A DNA stretch of 64,000 nt, taken from AP-15 sp963775875 (lineage in GTDB: Bacteria > Pseudomonadota > Alphaproteobacteria > ATCC43930 > CGMCC-115725). The stretch's first letter is position 1. Every line of letters starts with the position of its first letter. Made by a program: the position numbers and the translations under genes. The notes beneath the pieces were generated by a model. That model searched no databases. It saw only the letters and a program-made list of their open reading frames with translations, and was not told the origin of the DNA. Shown piece after piece: positions 33,681 through 41,995 of this stretch. The stretch is taken from contig CAVZKP010000014.1 in the NCBI GenBank assembly GCA_963775875.1, positions 186,001 through 250,000 of the forward strand, read 5' to 3'.

Positions 33681-34901
33681 TCAGCGCCGCCGTCGGGTCT
33701 TCTGCTGCATGACCGACGGCATCTCGTTCCAGTACCGGCCATCGAGCAAACGGCCCGCGGCGCGGCGACCGATGCGCACCATCCTTTGACCGAACCCATC
33801 GACCGGGGCCGGGGCCCACTCCCCCCATTGCTTAAAAAAGAACGGCACGCCGGCGCCAACACAGCGGTCGCGCAGCCCACGTACCCAGTCGGCATCGGCC
33901 GGTCGCGCCGCGGCGCCAATCTCACCGCCGGCGACAACCCAATCGAGCGGCGGCAACGGCGGCTCGGCAATCGGCACCCGACGGCCGCGGCCGTCGAGCA
34001 GGTAGCGGTCGCCGGCCAGCGCATCGACATAGCCCTCGCCAACCGGCACGGCGTCCGGATAAACCGGCTCAAGCAATGGCTCAAAGCACACCCAGCGGAG
34101 CGCCGCCGGCATTTGCAGCAGATCGGCGATCCGGCCGATCCGCTGCCGATCCTCGACCGAGACGCCCGGCCACAGATTGGGCAATGGCCACGGATCGAGC
34201 CCAACCGGACTAGACGCACCGCCCAGCGAACCGGCGCGCCCGCGGATTACTCGGGACAGCCCGACACCCCAGAGCCGTCGTGCGCCGCCGCTCCTCGCCG
34301 GGCGGGTGGCCCGACCCGGCGCGGCGTCGTTTGCGCCGGAGCTTGGCCAAGGGTCCGGGTCCGGCAGGATTGTTGCCGCCAGGCTGTCGATCGCCGCGGC
34401 GATGCGATACGGCGTCTGCGGATCGGCATAATAGCGACGCATGCGTTCGGCGCGTCGGGTCAATACCAGGAACCGGTGCCAATGCGCGACCGCCATGACT
34501 GCATGCAGCGCATCAATGGTTTCGAGAGCGAGCTTCTCGTGGAACAAATCCGACATCGAATCGACCAGAATACGTCGCGAAGTGCGCTGCAGAAGCGGCC
34601 AGGTCGACACATCCGTCCGCACTCGGATCTCGCCGCTCCATTGCAAGCCTGACGGCCCCATCGTGGTCAGTCCGGCATAGCGCGCGCCGCCCTTGCCGCC
34701 GATGCGGGCCAGCTGGGATACGGTGCGTAGCGCCTGGCATTCATCGCATCCGGGGCCCGCGGCAGAGCAGCCTACGGTCGGATTCCAGGTCACGTCGTAC
34801 CACTCGGCAGACGCGGAGCAAGCCGGTCCCGCCGGCGCCCCTTGGTCGGCGGAGCCCGAAGCCAGGGCCTCGCGCGAGCCGATGCTGCCGCTAGCTCCCA
34901 T
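33681..34901 (-). CDS. DUF5131 (phage Gp37/Gp68-like) protein
   Basis: A 406-residue protein of the phage Gp37/Gp68 family. The diagnostic start is WYDVTWNPTVGCSAAGPGCDECQALR, a Cys-X6-Cys-X2-Cys cluster, followed by ILVDSMSDLFHEKL, WHRFLVLTRRAERMRRYY, WPGVSVEDRQRIGRI, RWVCFEPLLEP, DWVVAGGEIGAAARPADADWVRGLRDRC and PFFFKQWGEW. The three-Cys motif suggests a metal or Fe-S site. Residues ~195-235 are a Gly/Ala/Arg-rich insertion not expected in the family. I use ATG 34901; a TTG at 34913 is also possible. Members occur in phages and genomic islands; the role is unknown. Confidence 0.8.
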   Translation of the reverse strand: MGASGSIGSREALASGSADQGAPAGPACSASAEWYDVTWNPTVGCSAAGPGCDECQALRTVSQLARIGGKGGARYAGLTTMGPSGLQWSGEIRVRTDVSTWPLLQRTSRRILVDSMSDLFHEKLALETIDALHAVMAVAHWHRFLVLTRRAERMRRYYADPQTPYRIAAAIDSLAATILPDPDPWPSSGANDAAPGRATRPARSGGARRLWGVGLSRVIRGRAGSLGGASSPVGLDPWPLPNLWPGVSVEDRQRIGRIADLLQMPAALRWVCFEPLLEPVYPDAVPVGEGYVDALAGDRYLLDGRGRRVPIAEPPLPPLDWVVAGGEIGAAARPADADWVRGLRDRCVGAGVPFFFKQWGEWAPAPVDGFGQRMVRIGRRAAGRLLDGRYWNEMPSVMQQKTRRRR

Positions 34902-35410
34902 TAGCGGCCCCAATGATCGGCGAGAAAACCTTTAAACGGGCGAACTCATCGGCGGCGGTGCAGGTGAAATCGAGCTGACCAATGGCGATCCGCTCAGCTC
35001 GGGCGCGGTTGCTCCATCCCCACACGAAAAACATCTCCTGGGAGAATTTGTCTCGGGCATATATCCACAGGAAGTAAAAAGCAACTATTATAAGATAAGG
35101 TTAATCTACCACGACTGTTAAGAGTTAACCAATCGGCATTTCATCGGTTTTGCCGAATTCGGAGCGAAAATCGCTGTTTAACCCGCTTGGACGCCCGCTA
35201 GGGTCGCGCCCGAAGAACACAAGATCCGGGATCTTCGGAATAACGGCCGGCATTCACGGAGCACGCCCATACGGCAGACGAACTGCTCCGGCGGCTTCCG
35301 GTCTCGGGTCGTTCGGGCCGAGCCCCAGCATCACCGCCGATCGCGGTCCCGGTGCTCCCGACCGCTCGGCGGCCTGTTGGAAGGCTCCTCGACCAATCGA
35401 GTGCCCCGCG
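34902..35410. other. Gap without a supported gene
   Basis: About 500 bp with no gene I can support. From 35050 to 35150 it is the most AT-rich part of the window, with AAAAAGCAACTATTATAAG and GTTAAGAGTTAACC-like sequence, unlike the flanks. Open frames here on both strands have the Arg/Pro/Ser-rich composition of shadow frames. Confidence 0.5.
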
Positions 35411-35611
35411 TCAGTCGAAATCTTTGGCCAGAGCCGCGCGCGCCGGCTCCGCGAGTACTGCCATATGAGCGTAATTCGGGTGGTCGAAGCCGACGACAAT
35501 CTTCCTGCCAGGCGTCTTGAACTGCGAAACCAGCTCGGAGGCAAAGACGAATTTGAGGAATTGGACCGCCGAGGCCTTGCCCTCGGTCCTGGAATTCTTC
35601 AACGATGCCAT
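35411..35611 (-). CDS. 66-residue protein of unknown function
   Basis: The ATG at 35611 is preceded by GGAG at a normal spacing and encodes MASLKNSRTEGKASAVQFLKF, then VFASELVSQFKTPGRKIVVGF and DHPNYAHMAVLAEPARAALAKDFD. Residue composition is balanced and unlike antisense noise, so I consider it real. I do not recognise it. No membrane segment or cysteine is present. Its leader contains an AT-rich palindrome at 35705-35723, and irr lies immediately upstream on the same strand. Confidence 0.55.
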   Translation of the reverse strand: MASLKNSRTEGKASAVQFLKFVFASELVSQFKTPGRKIVVGFDHPNYAHMAVLAEPARAALAKDFD

Positions 35612-35704
35612 AGCTGCTCCGATGTTTTCGAAATGCAGCGGCCGCGACGAGACGGCCCCGCTGCCACAGCGAGGCATGTGGGAGAGCCGAATGGCAGGAT
35701 CAAG

Positions 35705-35723
35705 AATTAGAATTGGTCTAATT
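35705..35723. promoter_or_regulatory. AT-rich palindrome, candidate operator
   Basis: AATTAGA-ATTGG-TCTAATT is a perfect 7-5-7 inverted repeat in GC-rich DNA, about 95 bp upstream of the 66-residue gene and 246 bp past the 3' end of irr. Its length and AT content resemble Fur/Irr-type operators, so Irr is a natural candidate for binding it. Which promoter it serves is inference. Confidence 0.45.
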
Positions 35724-35968
35724 TGTCACACAGGCGGCTGAGCCAGCGCCCTTTCGCCTAGGGAGGCGTGGCAAATTTCGGCGCAACCGTTGGTGAGCGA
35801 ACCCACTTGCCGATGGAGATGTCACCGGATGGACTGGCGATAGACGCTTTTGCCAGCCGACGATCGGCCGCGCTGCGGCGAAAGCGTTACAATGGCAATT
35901 TCGGTACGGGGCCGCGAGACAGCAATCTCGCTAGCGCCTCTTTCAATTGGCGAAAGAGGCGCTCTGGC

Positions 35969-36391
35969 TCAGCCGTTGCCGGGACGCACGCGGATGATGA
36001 TATCGACCCGTCGGATCTCGGTTCCGAAAGGAGGAGCGGGCAGCCCGCTGACCGAGAGATGATGGGCCGGAATATCCTGCAATTCGCCGGTCGTCTCGCA
36101 AAAGAAGTGATGATGGTCGGCCGTATTGGTATCGAAATACGAGCGGCCGGGCTCGACCACGGCCTCACGCAACAATCCGACCTCGGTGAACTGGTGCAAG
36201 GTGTTGTAAACGGTTGCCAGCGATACCTGGATGTCGGCGGCCAACGCTTCCCCGTGCAACTGCTCCGCAGTGACATGTCGATCCCCGCCCTCGAGCAGAA
36301 GACGGGCGAGCGCGAGGCGCTGCCGGGTCGGCCGCAATCCTGCGGCGCGCAATCGCTTCAAGGCGAGCGATGGAGACGACATCACTTTCAT
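35969..36391 (-). CDS. irr: Irr-type Fur family iron-response regulator
   Basis: A 140-residue Fur-family transcription factor. The DNA-binding part is RPTRQRLALARLLLEGGDRHVTAEQLHGEA and VSLATVYNTLHQFTEVGLLREAV. The dimerisation part has SYFDTNTADHHHFFCETTGELQDIPAHHL, with the triple-His motif at 93-95 that marks alphaproteobacterial Irr, which responds to haem and represses haem synthesis under low iron. The N-terminal haem-regulatory Cys-Pro motif known from Bradyrhizobium is absent, as in Rhizobium-type Irr. The upstream DNA is AT-rich and holds ATGAC-N13-GTCAT (36392-36414), which might be a self-regulatory site. No clear ribosome binding site precedes the ATG. Confidence 0.85.
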   Translation of the reverse strand: MKVMSSPSLALKRLRAAGLRPTRQRLALARLLLEGGDRHVTAEQLHGEALAADIQVSLATVYNTLHQFTEVGLLREAVVEPGRSYFDTNTADHHHFFCETTGELQDIPAHHLSVSGLPAPPFGTEIRRVDIIIRVRPGNG

Positions 36392-36596
36392 ATGACAAAT
36401 ATAGGCAAAGTCATGGCGGAAATAAACAACTATGTTGCGGGGGGATGCCGGTCGGACAACGCTCTATCGCCGCACTTCGTCGCTCTGAGATGGACCGGTT
36501 CGAGCGGGTCGCCGGGTCATAGCTGGAACGCTCCCCGACAGCGTACCGCTTCGGGTTCACGGCTCCCTCGCTGCAGAATAGAGAAGGTAGAAAACC

Positions 36597-37193
36597 ATGA
36601 TTAGCGAGATGCTGGCAACAGGTGTCATGACCGCTGGTAGCGGACGCGGCTTTGTCGTCGAGGGTGCGGGCGAGCGGCTCGTCATCACGGCCGCGCACTG
36701 CCTGCCGTTCCTCCCGCCGGCTCAGTCCTTTTTCGGGCCCAAAAAGCACGCCTACGGGCCGCTCCTCGCTCCCCTTGGGGACGCGGCCCGTGTATGCGCG
36801 GTATGCCGCTTTCTCGATCCGATCGCCGACATCGCGGTGCTCGGCTCGCCCGACGATCCACACGCCGATGAATACAAAGCCCTGATGGAGTCGGCGACGG
36901 TGCTCTCGATCGGCGGTTCCCTCCGGAATCCGGTCAATTTCTGGGTCCCGGCCCGGCTGCTGTCACTCGACGGCCGCCGGTGGTTCTCCTGTACAATCCG
37001 CCACTTCGGGGGGCCCCTGTGGATCACCCATGCCGCCGAGGTCGTCGGCAGCGCGATGGCCGGCTCGCCGATCGTCACGGAAATTGGTACGGCGATAGGG
37101 GTTGTGTGCACCGCCGCCGCGCCCTGGGAGGGCGGTCCTAACCCGCGCCTCAGCCATAACCTGCCGGGATGGCTGCTGCACGACACCCTCTAG
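36597..37193 (+). CDS. Trypsin-like serine protease homologue with the serine missing
   Basis: A 198-residue chymotrypsin-fold protein. VITAAHCLPF holds His34 and DPIADIAVLG holds Asp78, both in correct context. At the expected serine the sequence is VGSAMAGSPIVTEIGTAIGVVC: where active relatives read GMSGSPI, this protein has Ala155. Two of the three catalytic residues are kept, the nucleophile is lost. No signal peptide is visible. The ATG follows AAGG. It probably binds a peptide or acts as a decoy rather than cutting; the base change could also be recent. Confidence 0.78.
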   Translation: MISEMLATGVMTAGSGRGFVVEGAGERLVITAAHCLPFLPPAQSFFGPKKHAYGPLLAPLGDAARVCAVCRFLDPIADIAVLGSPDDPHADEYKALMESATVLSIGGSLRNPVNFWVPARLLSLDGRRWFSCTIRHFGGPLWITHAAEVVGSAMAGSPIVTEIGTAIGVVCTAAAPWEGGPNPRLSHNLPGWLLHDTL

Positions 37194-37432
37194 TTTAATC
37201 CCCCGGATTGAGGTAGCGTTAGGGCTCTGAATCCAGGTCGATACGGGATTTGACATCCGCGATCTGCGTCCGTAGCTGAAGATCGTCCGAGGGCCGGCAT
37301 ATCGAGGTTCCGGCCGGCCACGGCAGGAGCGAAATGGCGGCATCTCGCGGCTCCGGCGGCCTACGCTTCCTGGCACGCTTCCTGGCTGGTCGGTCGGTCA
37401 ATTCTCGGGGCATAGACCGTCGGGCGCAAAGA
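37194..37432. other. Intergenic stretch without a gene
   Basis: Between the protease homologue and the terminator of the NHL operon I see no supported gene. Open frames are Arg-rich shadows. With the terminator and 3' leader, the whole empty interval reaches 37568. Confidence 0.5.
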
Positions 37433-37465
37433 AATAGGCGATCGTGCCGCACACGATCGCCTATT
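37433..37465 (-). terminator. Rho-independent terminator of the DUF1800-DUF1501-NHL operon
   Basis: AATAGGCGATCGTG, a five-base loop and CACGATCGCCTATT form a perfect 14 bp stem. Read on the minus strand it is followed by TATTTCTTTG, a T-rich tract, 104 bp past the NHL gene stop. This is the clearest intrinsic terminator in the window. On the plus strand no T-run follows, so it acts mainly on the minus-strand operon. Confidence 0.75.
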
Positions 37466-37568
37466 GGTCGAACGCAACCGTTCGGAGGTGCCGATCCTTG
37501 ACGCCCCTTCCTGCCTCGCCCGCCGCAAGACAACGGGGGAGGCAGGGAAGACCGGCGCCGGATGGCTC

Positions 37569-38672
37569 CTACAGGTTCGCCTGGAAGTCGCTGTAATCGC
37601 GAACCTTCTTGTAGACCTGCAGCCGATTGCGCTGGCTGTCGGCAACGATGATGTTGTCGGTTGCCGGATCGAACTCCACCGCCGTCGGGAAGCAGAAGCG
37701 CCATTGCGGCTCGAGGCTCTTCACCCGGCGCCGCGCCTTCTCCATGTCGGGGTTGGCTGAGACGGTCTGCTGGCCCCATTTTGACAACACATGGGCGTCG
37801 CCGATCAGCTGGGCAATCGGCTTTCCTTCTGAATCGAAGACGCAAACCCGGTGGTTGCCCCAATCGGTGACGTAGATATCGCCATCAGGATCGACGGCGA
37901 CATCGGTCGGATGATTGAGCTTGCCAGGGCTGGGATACCCTTCCCTTTCCGAGGCCGCTGTGACGTACGGGCCGAGGTAGGTTACTCCATAGGCGTCCTC
38001 GGGCTCCTCGACCTTTCCATATTCGCCGAACTTCATCAGGAACCTACCCTCCGGCGAGAGCTTCTGGATCCGATGATTGTTCCAGTCGGCAACGTATATA
38101 TTGCCGTCCTTGTCGAGCGTGATCCCCCAAGGTTGGTCGAACTGACCGTCGCCTTTCCCGGGCCCGCCGCATTTCCCGACAAACTTGCCCTCCGGAGTGA
38201 AGACCTGCAGCCGGTTGTTGCCGCTGTCGACGACGATGATGTTGTCGTTTTTCTCTACGGCCAAGCCGGCCGGGCGAAACAGCTGGCCGTCGGCGCTGCC
38301 GGCCTCGCCCCACTTGCGTAAGAATTTGCCGCTGCTGTCAAACACGGAGATCGTGTTCCTCCAGTCGTCCGACAGGTAAACATTCTCGTTGGAGTCGACC
38401 GCAACTCCGAACGGCCAAGTGCAATGACTGTCGCCATCGCCGTGTTCGCAAAAGTCGGCGAGCCATTCTTCTTCACCGGGAGCACCCAGCTTGGTCTTAT
38501 TGACGTGCATCCCGAAATTGTTCTCGTTCCCGCGATTAGCCGCGTAGAGCACCCCGTTTTTGCCGAGGCACATCGTTTGAATATAATTGAAACCCGGGCC
38601 ACGGGCTGCGTTGCGCCCGACGGCATGGCTCCAATCATAGACGCGTCCTTCCGACACCGTTGTGAGCGGCAT
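37569..38672 (-). CDS. NHL-repeat beta-propeller protein
   Basis: A 367-residue protein of repeated NHL units: PFGVAVDSNENVYLSDDWRN, RPAGLAVEKNDNIIVVDSGNNRLQVF, QPWGITLDKDGNIYVADWNNHRIQKL, HPTDVAVDPDGDIYVTDWGNHRVCVF and FPTAVEFDPATDNIIVADSQRNRLQVY, each ending a blade, so a six-bladed propeller is expected. There is no signal peptide. The ATG at 38672 is preceded by GAGGAGGAG. It is the last gene of the DUF1800-DUF1501-NHL operon, 111 bp after the DUF1501 gene. Propellers of this type bind proteins, sugars or RNA; the ligand is unknown. Confidence 0.88.
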   Translation of the reverse strand: MPLTTVSEGRVYDWSHAVGRNAARGPGFNYIQTMCLGKNGVLYAANRGNENNFGMHVNKTKLGAPGEEEWLADFCEHGDGDSHCTWPFGVAVDSNENVYLSDDWRNTISVFDSSGKFLRKWGEAGSADGQLFRPAGLAVEKNDNIIVVDSGNNRLQVFTPEGKFVGKCGGPGKGDGQFDQPWGITLDKDGNIYVADWNNHRIQKLSPEGRFLMKFGEYGKVEEPEDAYGVTYLGPYVTAASEREGYPSPGKLNHPTDVAVDPDGDIYVTDWGNHRVCVFDSEGKPIAQLIGDAHVLSKWGQQTVSANPDMEKARRRVKSLEPQWRFCFPTAVEFDPATDNIIVADSQRNRLQVYKKVRDYSDFQANL

Positions 38673-38783
38673 AGCGCTCCTCCTCTCTGATCGACGTGTT
38701 GCGTTTACTAAACTCTGCACCGTCAGCCGACCCTCCCTCCCGAGGCCAACACCAAGGAAGGGAGGTGGTCGACGGCCTTGCCG

Positions 38784-39938
38784 TCAGTTCAGGAAGGCTG
38801 GTTGCTCGAAGGTGCCGTTGACGATCGGTGCCGGATTGAGCTTCAGCCACTTGTCGAGGATCGTCGAGTAGACGCTGCGGAAATCCATGTTCGGGTCGAG
38901 GTCGCCCTGAACCAGCTTGGAGGCTTCCAGCGACGGCATTTCGCCATAATGGCCGCCATTGACTTTCTCGCCCAGCACGAAGGCAACGCCACCAGCGCCG
39001 TGATCGGTCCCGGAGCCGTTGTCGCGGACGCGGCGGCCGAACTCTGAGAACATCAGCAGGATCACGTTGTCGGCGTGATCGTGTTCGCGAAGGTCTTGCA
39101 TAAAGGCGTCGACCCCTTCGGTCACCGCTTTCCACAGAACGGGGTGGCTCCCTGGACTCCCAGCTGCGTTCTGCCCGGCATGAGTGTCGAAAGTGCTGTG
39201 ATCGCAATAGAAGATCCGGCTGCCCAGATCGGCCAGATGTACCTGGGCAATACCCTTGAGCTTACGGCCGATCGACGTGTTGGGATACTGCACCGTCGAA
39301 GAGTATTTCTGCGGCGCGACCTTCAGGATGTCTTCGCCCTTCAGCGAATCGATCCCGGTGTCAGCCATGTAGTCCATCACCGCGCCGGTGCCGATCGCCG
39401 GCTTGTACATCGCCGCAAACCGCTCGAGGATTTGCTTGCGCTGGTTGCCCTGAATGGTCGGCAGGAAACCGTAGTTCTCCAGCGGCCCGCCGACGCACGC
39501 CACCGGCACGCCCGCCACCGCTAGAGCCCGCGGCAGGCTCGGTCCAAAACTAACCGTGGTGACGACGTTTTCCTTTTTGGGGTCGAACTCGCGGGCCACG
39601 CGCCCGAGCCAGCCCTCGGTGCCGACCTTGACCGGCTCGCAAGTGTGCCAGATGTCCATGGCCCGGAAGTGGGACCGCGGCGATTCCTTCCAGCCGACGC
39701 CGTGCAGAATAGCGAGCTTTTTGTCGTCCCAGAACTGCTTCAACGGCGCCATGTACTGCGGGATGCCAAACTGGCCGTCGAGGTGCATGATCTGGTTGTC
39801 GGGGAGCCCGACAGCCTTCCGGTTATCCCGGTACAACGGATTGTTGTAGGGGATCACCGTATTTACATAGTCATTTCCGCCTGTCAATTGCAGAACAACG
39901 ATGACTGGATCCTTCTTTGCGTCCTGTGTTGCCGGCAT
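38784..39938 (-). CDS. DUF1501 family protein without a Tat signal
   Basis: A 384-residue DUF1501 protein (alkaline-phosphatase-like fold). It has VIVVLQLTGGNDYVNTVIPYNNPLY, LAILHGVGWKESPRSHFRAMDIWHT, IFYCDHSTFDTHAGQ, NVILLMFSEFGRRVRDNGSGTDHGAGGVAFVLG and FRSVYSTILDKWL. Most relatives carry an N-terminal Tat signal. Here the chain begins only ten residues before the fold (MPATQDAKKDP), so export is not predicted. The ATG follows GAGGAGGAAGG. It lies between the DUF1800 and NHL genes. Confidence 0.9.
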   Translation of the reverse strand: MPATQDAKKDPVIVVLQLTGGNDYVNTVIPYNNPLYRDNRKAVGLPDNQIMHLDGQFGIPQYMAPLKQFWDDKKLAILHGVGWKESPRSHFRAMDIWHTCEPVKVGTEGWLGRVAREFDPKKENVVTTVSFGPSLPRALAVAGVPVACVGGPLENYGFLPTIQGNQRKQILERFAAMYKPAIGTGAVMDYMADTGIDSLKGEDILKVAPQKYSSTVQYPNTSIGRKLKGIAQVHLADLGSRIFYCDHSTFDTHAGQNAAGSPGSHPVLWKAVTEGVDAFMQDLREHDHADNVILLMFSEFGRRVRDNGSGTDHGAGGVAFVLGEKVNGGHYGEMPSLEASKLVQGDLDPNMDFRSVYSTILDKWLKLNPAPIVNGTFEQPAFLN

Positions 39939-39972
39939 TGTGCCTTCCTCCTCGTCTGATAAGTTCAGCCTG

Positions 39973-41379
39973 TTAGCCGAATTGATACTCTCTGGTGGCG
40001 ACGATCAGCTGCAACATTTCGGCGGCACGTTGGTTCGCGATTTCCGAGTGCGCCTCGTTGTCCCAAGCAACCTGGCCCCATTCCTTGGCTTGAGCAACCA
40101 GCTCCTGCTTCGTGTCGGCGTCGACTTCGATCGGGCCGATCTGGTCCAGGCAGCCATCAACGAGCTGCTCAGGGCTCAGCGAGCCATGTTGTTTCAGCCG
40201 GTTGATGATCGAGAGGACGCCAGGCAGCGACGTATCACCAATCTTTTCCGCGACGAAGTTCACCCGCGCCATCAGCGAGCCGCTGTTGATCCACTCTTTC
40301 CCGGTGTGCCATCCTTCGACCGAGGGCGGATTGAGCATATCCTGACCCATATAGGTGGGCTGCATCGCCAATTCGCCAATTCCGGGGGCGGGGAGCTCGT
40401 GGCCGCCGACCAACCGCAACGTGCTGACCACGACCTCGGCCGGCGATTTCATGTGCTGGAAGCGGGCGTTCTTGAAGAAGTCCGAGTTGAACAGCACTCG
40501 CAGAATGGAGCGCATTTCGAACTTCGAATCACGGAACGCCCCAACCAATGTGTCGATCGCCTTCTGATCGCGCGGCGGTTCGATCGGCCAAGCTGGCACC
40601 TGCGGTTCGTCGGCGACGAAGAAATTGTACAGATGCCGGCAGATGAACCGACCGCATGCCGGCTGCTGCACTACGATGTCGATGATGTCTTCGCCGTTGA
40701 ACCGGCCCTTGTGACCGAGAAATACTTTCTCGCCGTCATCGTGATCTTCCGCGCGGTACTCGAATTGCCAGGGGAACCGGCCGTAGGGCGCTCGCGGGAT
40801 CTTGGTTGCGAATGTCCAACCGGTGAAGGCCCGTGAGCATTCACGAACGTCCGTCTCGGTATAGTTGCCAGCGCCGAGGCTGAACAACTCAAGCAGCTCG
40901 CGGCCCCAGTTCTCGTTGACAGCGTTGCCGTGGTTCTGCTGGTTATCCAGCCAGAAGATCATCGTCGGATTCTTGGCGACAGCGAGCAGCAGATCACGAT
41001 AATTGCCCATGCCCTTGTCACGGAAGAGCTTGATCTGCGTCAGCAGCTGATCGTAGTTGTCCACCTTTGAGTTGCCGGTTGCGAACACATGGTGCCAGAA
41101 CAGCGCCATCTTCTCTTCGAGCGGGCGCTTGGTGTTCACCAGATGATACATCCAATTGACGTTGCCCATCGGGGGCTGCCCGCCGGGCAGCAACGCCGCC
41201 GGCTGATACCGCATCAACTGATATTCATCGACCGCCGGCTGCGTCTCGGGATTCAGCAACTCCTCGACCGTCGCCTCGTAGCCTTTGGCCGCGCGCGCCT
41301 CGATCTCGTCGCGGCCGGCGCCAAACCCCGCCCGTCGCATCAGATGCGCCATCAAAGCGATGTCTTCTTGGTATGCCAT
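39973..41379 (-). CDS. DUF1800 family protein
   Basis: A 468-residue DUF1800 protein. Family blocks are LMRRAGFGAGRDEIEARAAKGYEATVEELLNP, KMALFWHHVFATGNSKVDNY, NWGRELLELFSLGAGNYTETDVRECSRAFTGWTF, DIVVQQPACGRFICRHLYNFFVADEP and MLNPPSVEGWHTGKEWINSGSLMARVNF. No signal peptide is present. DUF1800 and DUF1501 genes are neighbours in many bacteria, but their biochemical role is not known to me. The ATG at 41379 follows GGAGGAGGG and stands 36 nt after a leader hairpin. Confidence 0.9.
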   Translation of the reverse strand: MAYQEDIALMAHLMRRAGFGAGRDEIEARAAKGYEATVEELLNPETQPAVDEYQLMRYQPAALLPGGQPPMGNVNWMYHLVNTKRPLEEKMALFWHHVFATGNSKVDNYDQLLTQIKLFRDKGMGNYRDLLLAVAKNPTMIFWLDNQQNHGNAVNENWGRELLELFSLGAGNYTETDVRECSRAFTGWTFATKIPRAPYGRFPWQFEYRAEDHDDGEKVFLGHKGRFNGEDIIDIVVQQPACGRFICRHLYNFFVADEPQVPAWPIEPPRDQKAIDTLVGAFRDSKFEMRSILRVLFNSDFFKNARFQHMKSPAEVVVSTLRLVGGHELPAPGIGELAMQPTYMGQDMLNPPSVEGWHTGKEWINSGSLMARVNFVAEKIGDTSLPGVLSIINRLKQHGSLSPEQLVDGCLDQIGPIEVDADTKQELVAQAKEWGQVAWDNEAHSEIANQRAAEMLQLIVATREYQFG

Positions 41380-41995
41380 CTCGGGCCCTCCTCCTTGGTG
41401 GTGTTGGTGGTAGTGAGCGACTCCCTACGGAATCACTCGCGAATGGCCATCGACTGTCTGGGTCGTGCCGCGATTTTGCAGCTATGCAGCCGCGCCGCGA
41501 TTGCTCGCCCGCGGGCAGGGTGTGCACCATCCAGCTTTGGGGAACAGCGTCCAGCCAAAACGGGCCGGCGCCCGATGCGCTTATCAGATCGATCCGCAAG
41601 ACCCCGATGAATTTTGATATGGAGCCGATCGATCAAGCGAACAAGGCCGCGCCCGGATATGCTCGGAGTTTGCACGAATTCCACCCCTAAGCCCACTCGC
41701 TCTCGAGCCAGCACATCATTAACCCGCCAGCGTCAAATCAGGGCCGGTCAGGTGACCCTGCACCTTGGAACCATTTTATCCTAGGTATGATGGCTGTCAA
41801 GCGGGCGCGCGCCAAATCCTCGCAGGAGGGGCAAGTTTTGCGCGGTCGGCAGGATTGGTTAATTCGACCCTTGCCGCCCGGCCGGCGGGCAGGCCCTCTC
41901 GGACCGGCCAGCCGATCGCTGTCTGGCGCGACTCTGCCGCGACAGATCAAGAACGGTGATTTACAGGCCGGGGCCGAGCATGGCAGTTTCCGGCG
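41380..41995. other. 616 bp intergenic region
   Basis: Divergent spacer between the DUF1800 operon and the SDR gene. It should hold promoters for both. Apart from the hairpin at 41415-41438 and a weak TTGGAA...TATGAT pair (41765-41791, 15 bp spacing, plus strand), I see no gene; frames here are Arg-rich and lack ribosome binding sites. Confidence 0.5.
41415..41438 (-). promoter_or_regulatory. Leader hairpin of the DUF1800 operon
   Basis: On the minus strand the transcript reads GAGUGAUUCC-GUAG-GGAGUCGCUC, a 10 bp stem with two G-U pairs and a tetraloop, 36 nt upstream of the DUF1800 start codon. G-U pairs make the fold strand-specific, which favours an RNA role such as translation control or stabilisation. 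Confidence 0.4.

Noticed and set aside
33681..34901. Reading the DUF5131 gene as evidence of a prophage
   Set aside because: No integrase, capsid, tail or lysis gene is nearby, so only an accessory gene is supported.
35150..35710. A 186-codon plus-strand frame
   Set aside because: Arg/Pro/Ser-rich, no ribosome binding site, and opposed by the more convincing 66-residue gene.
41609..41692. A 27-codon frame starting MNFDMEPIDQ
   Set aside because: Natural-looking residues, but no ribosome binding site and too short to support.
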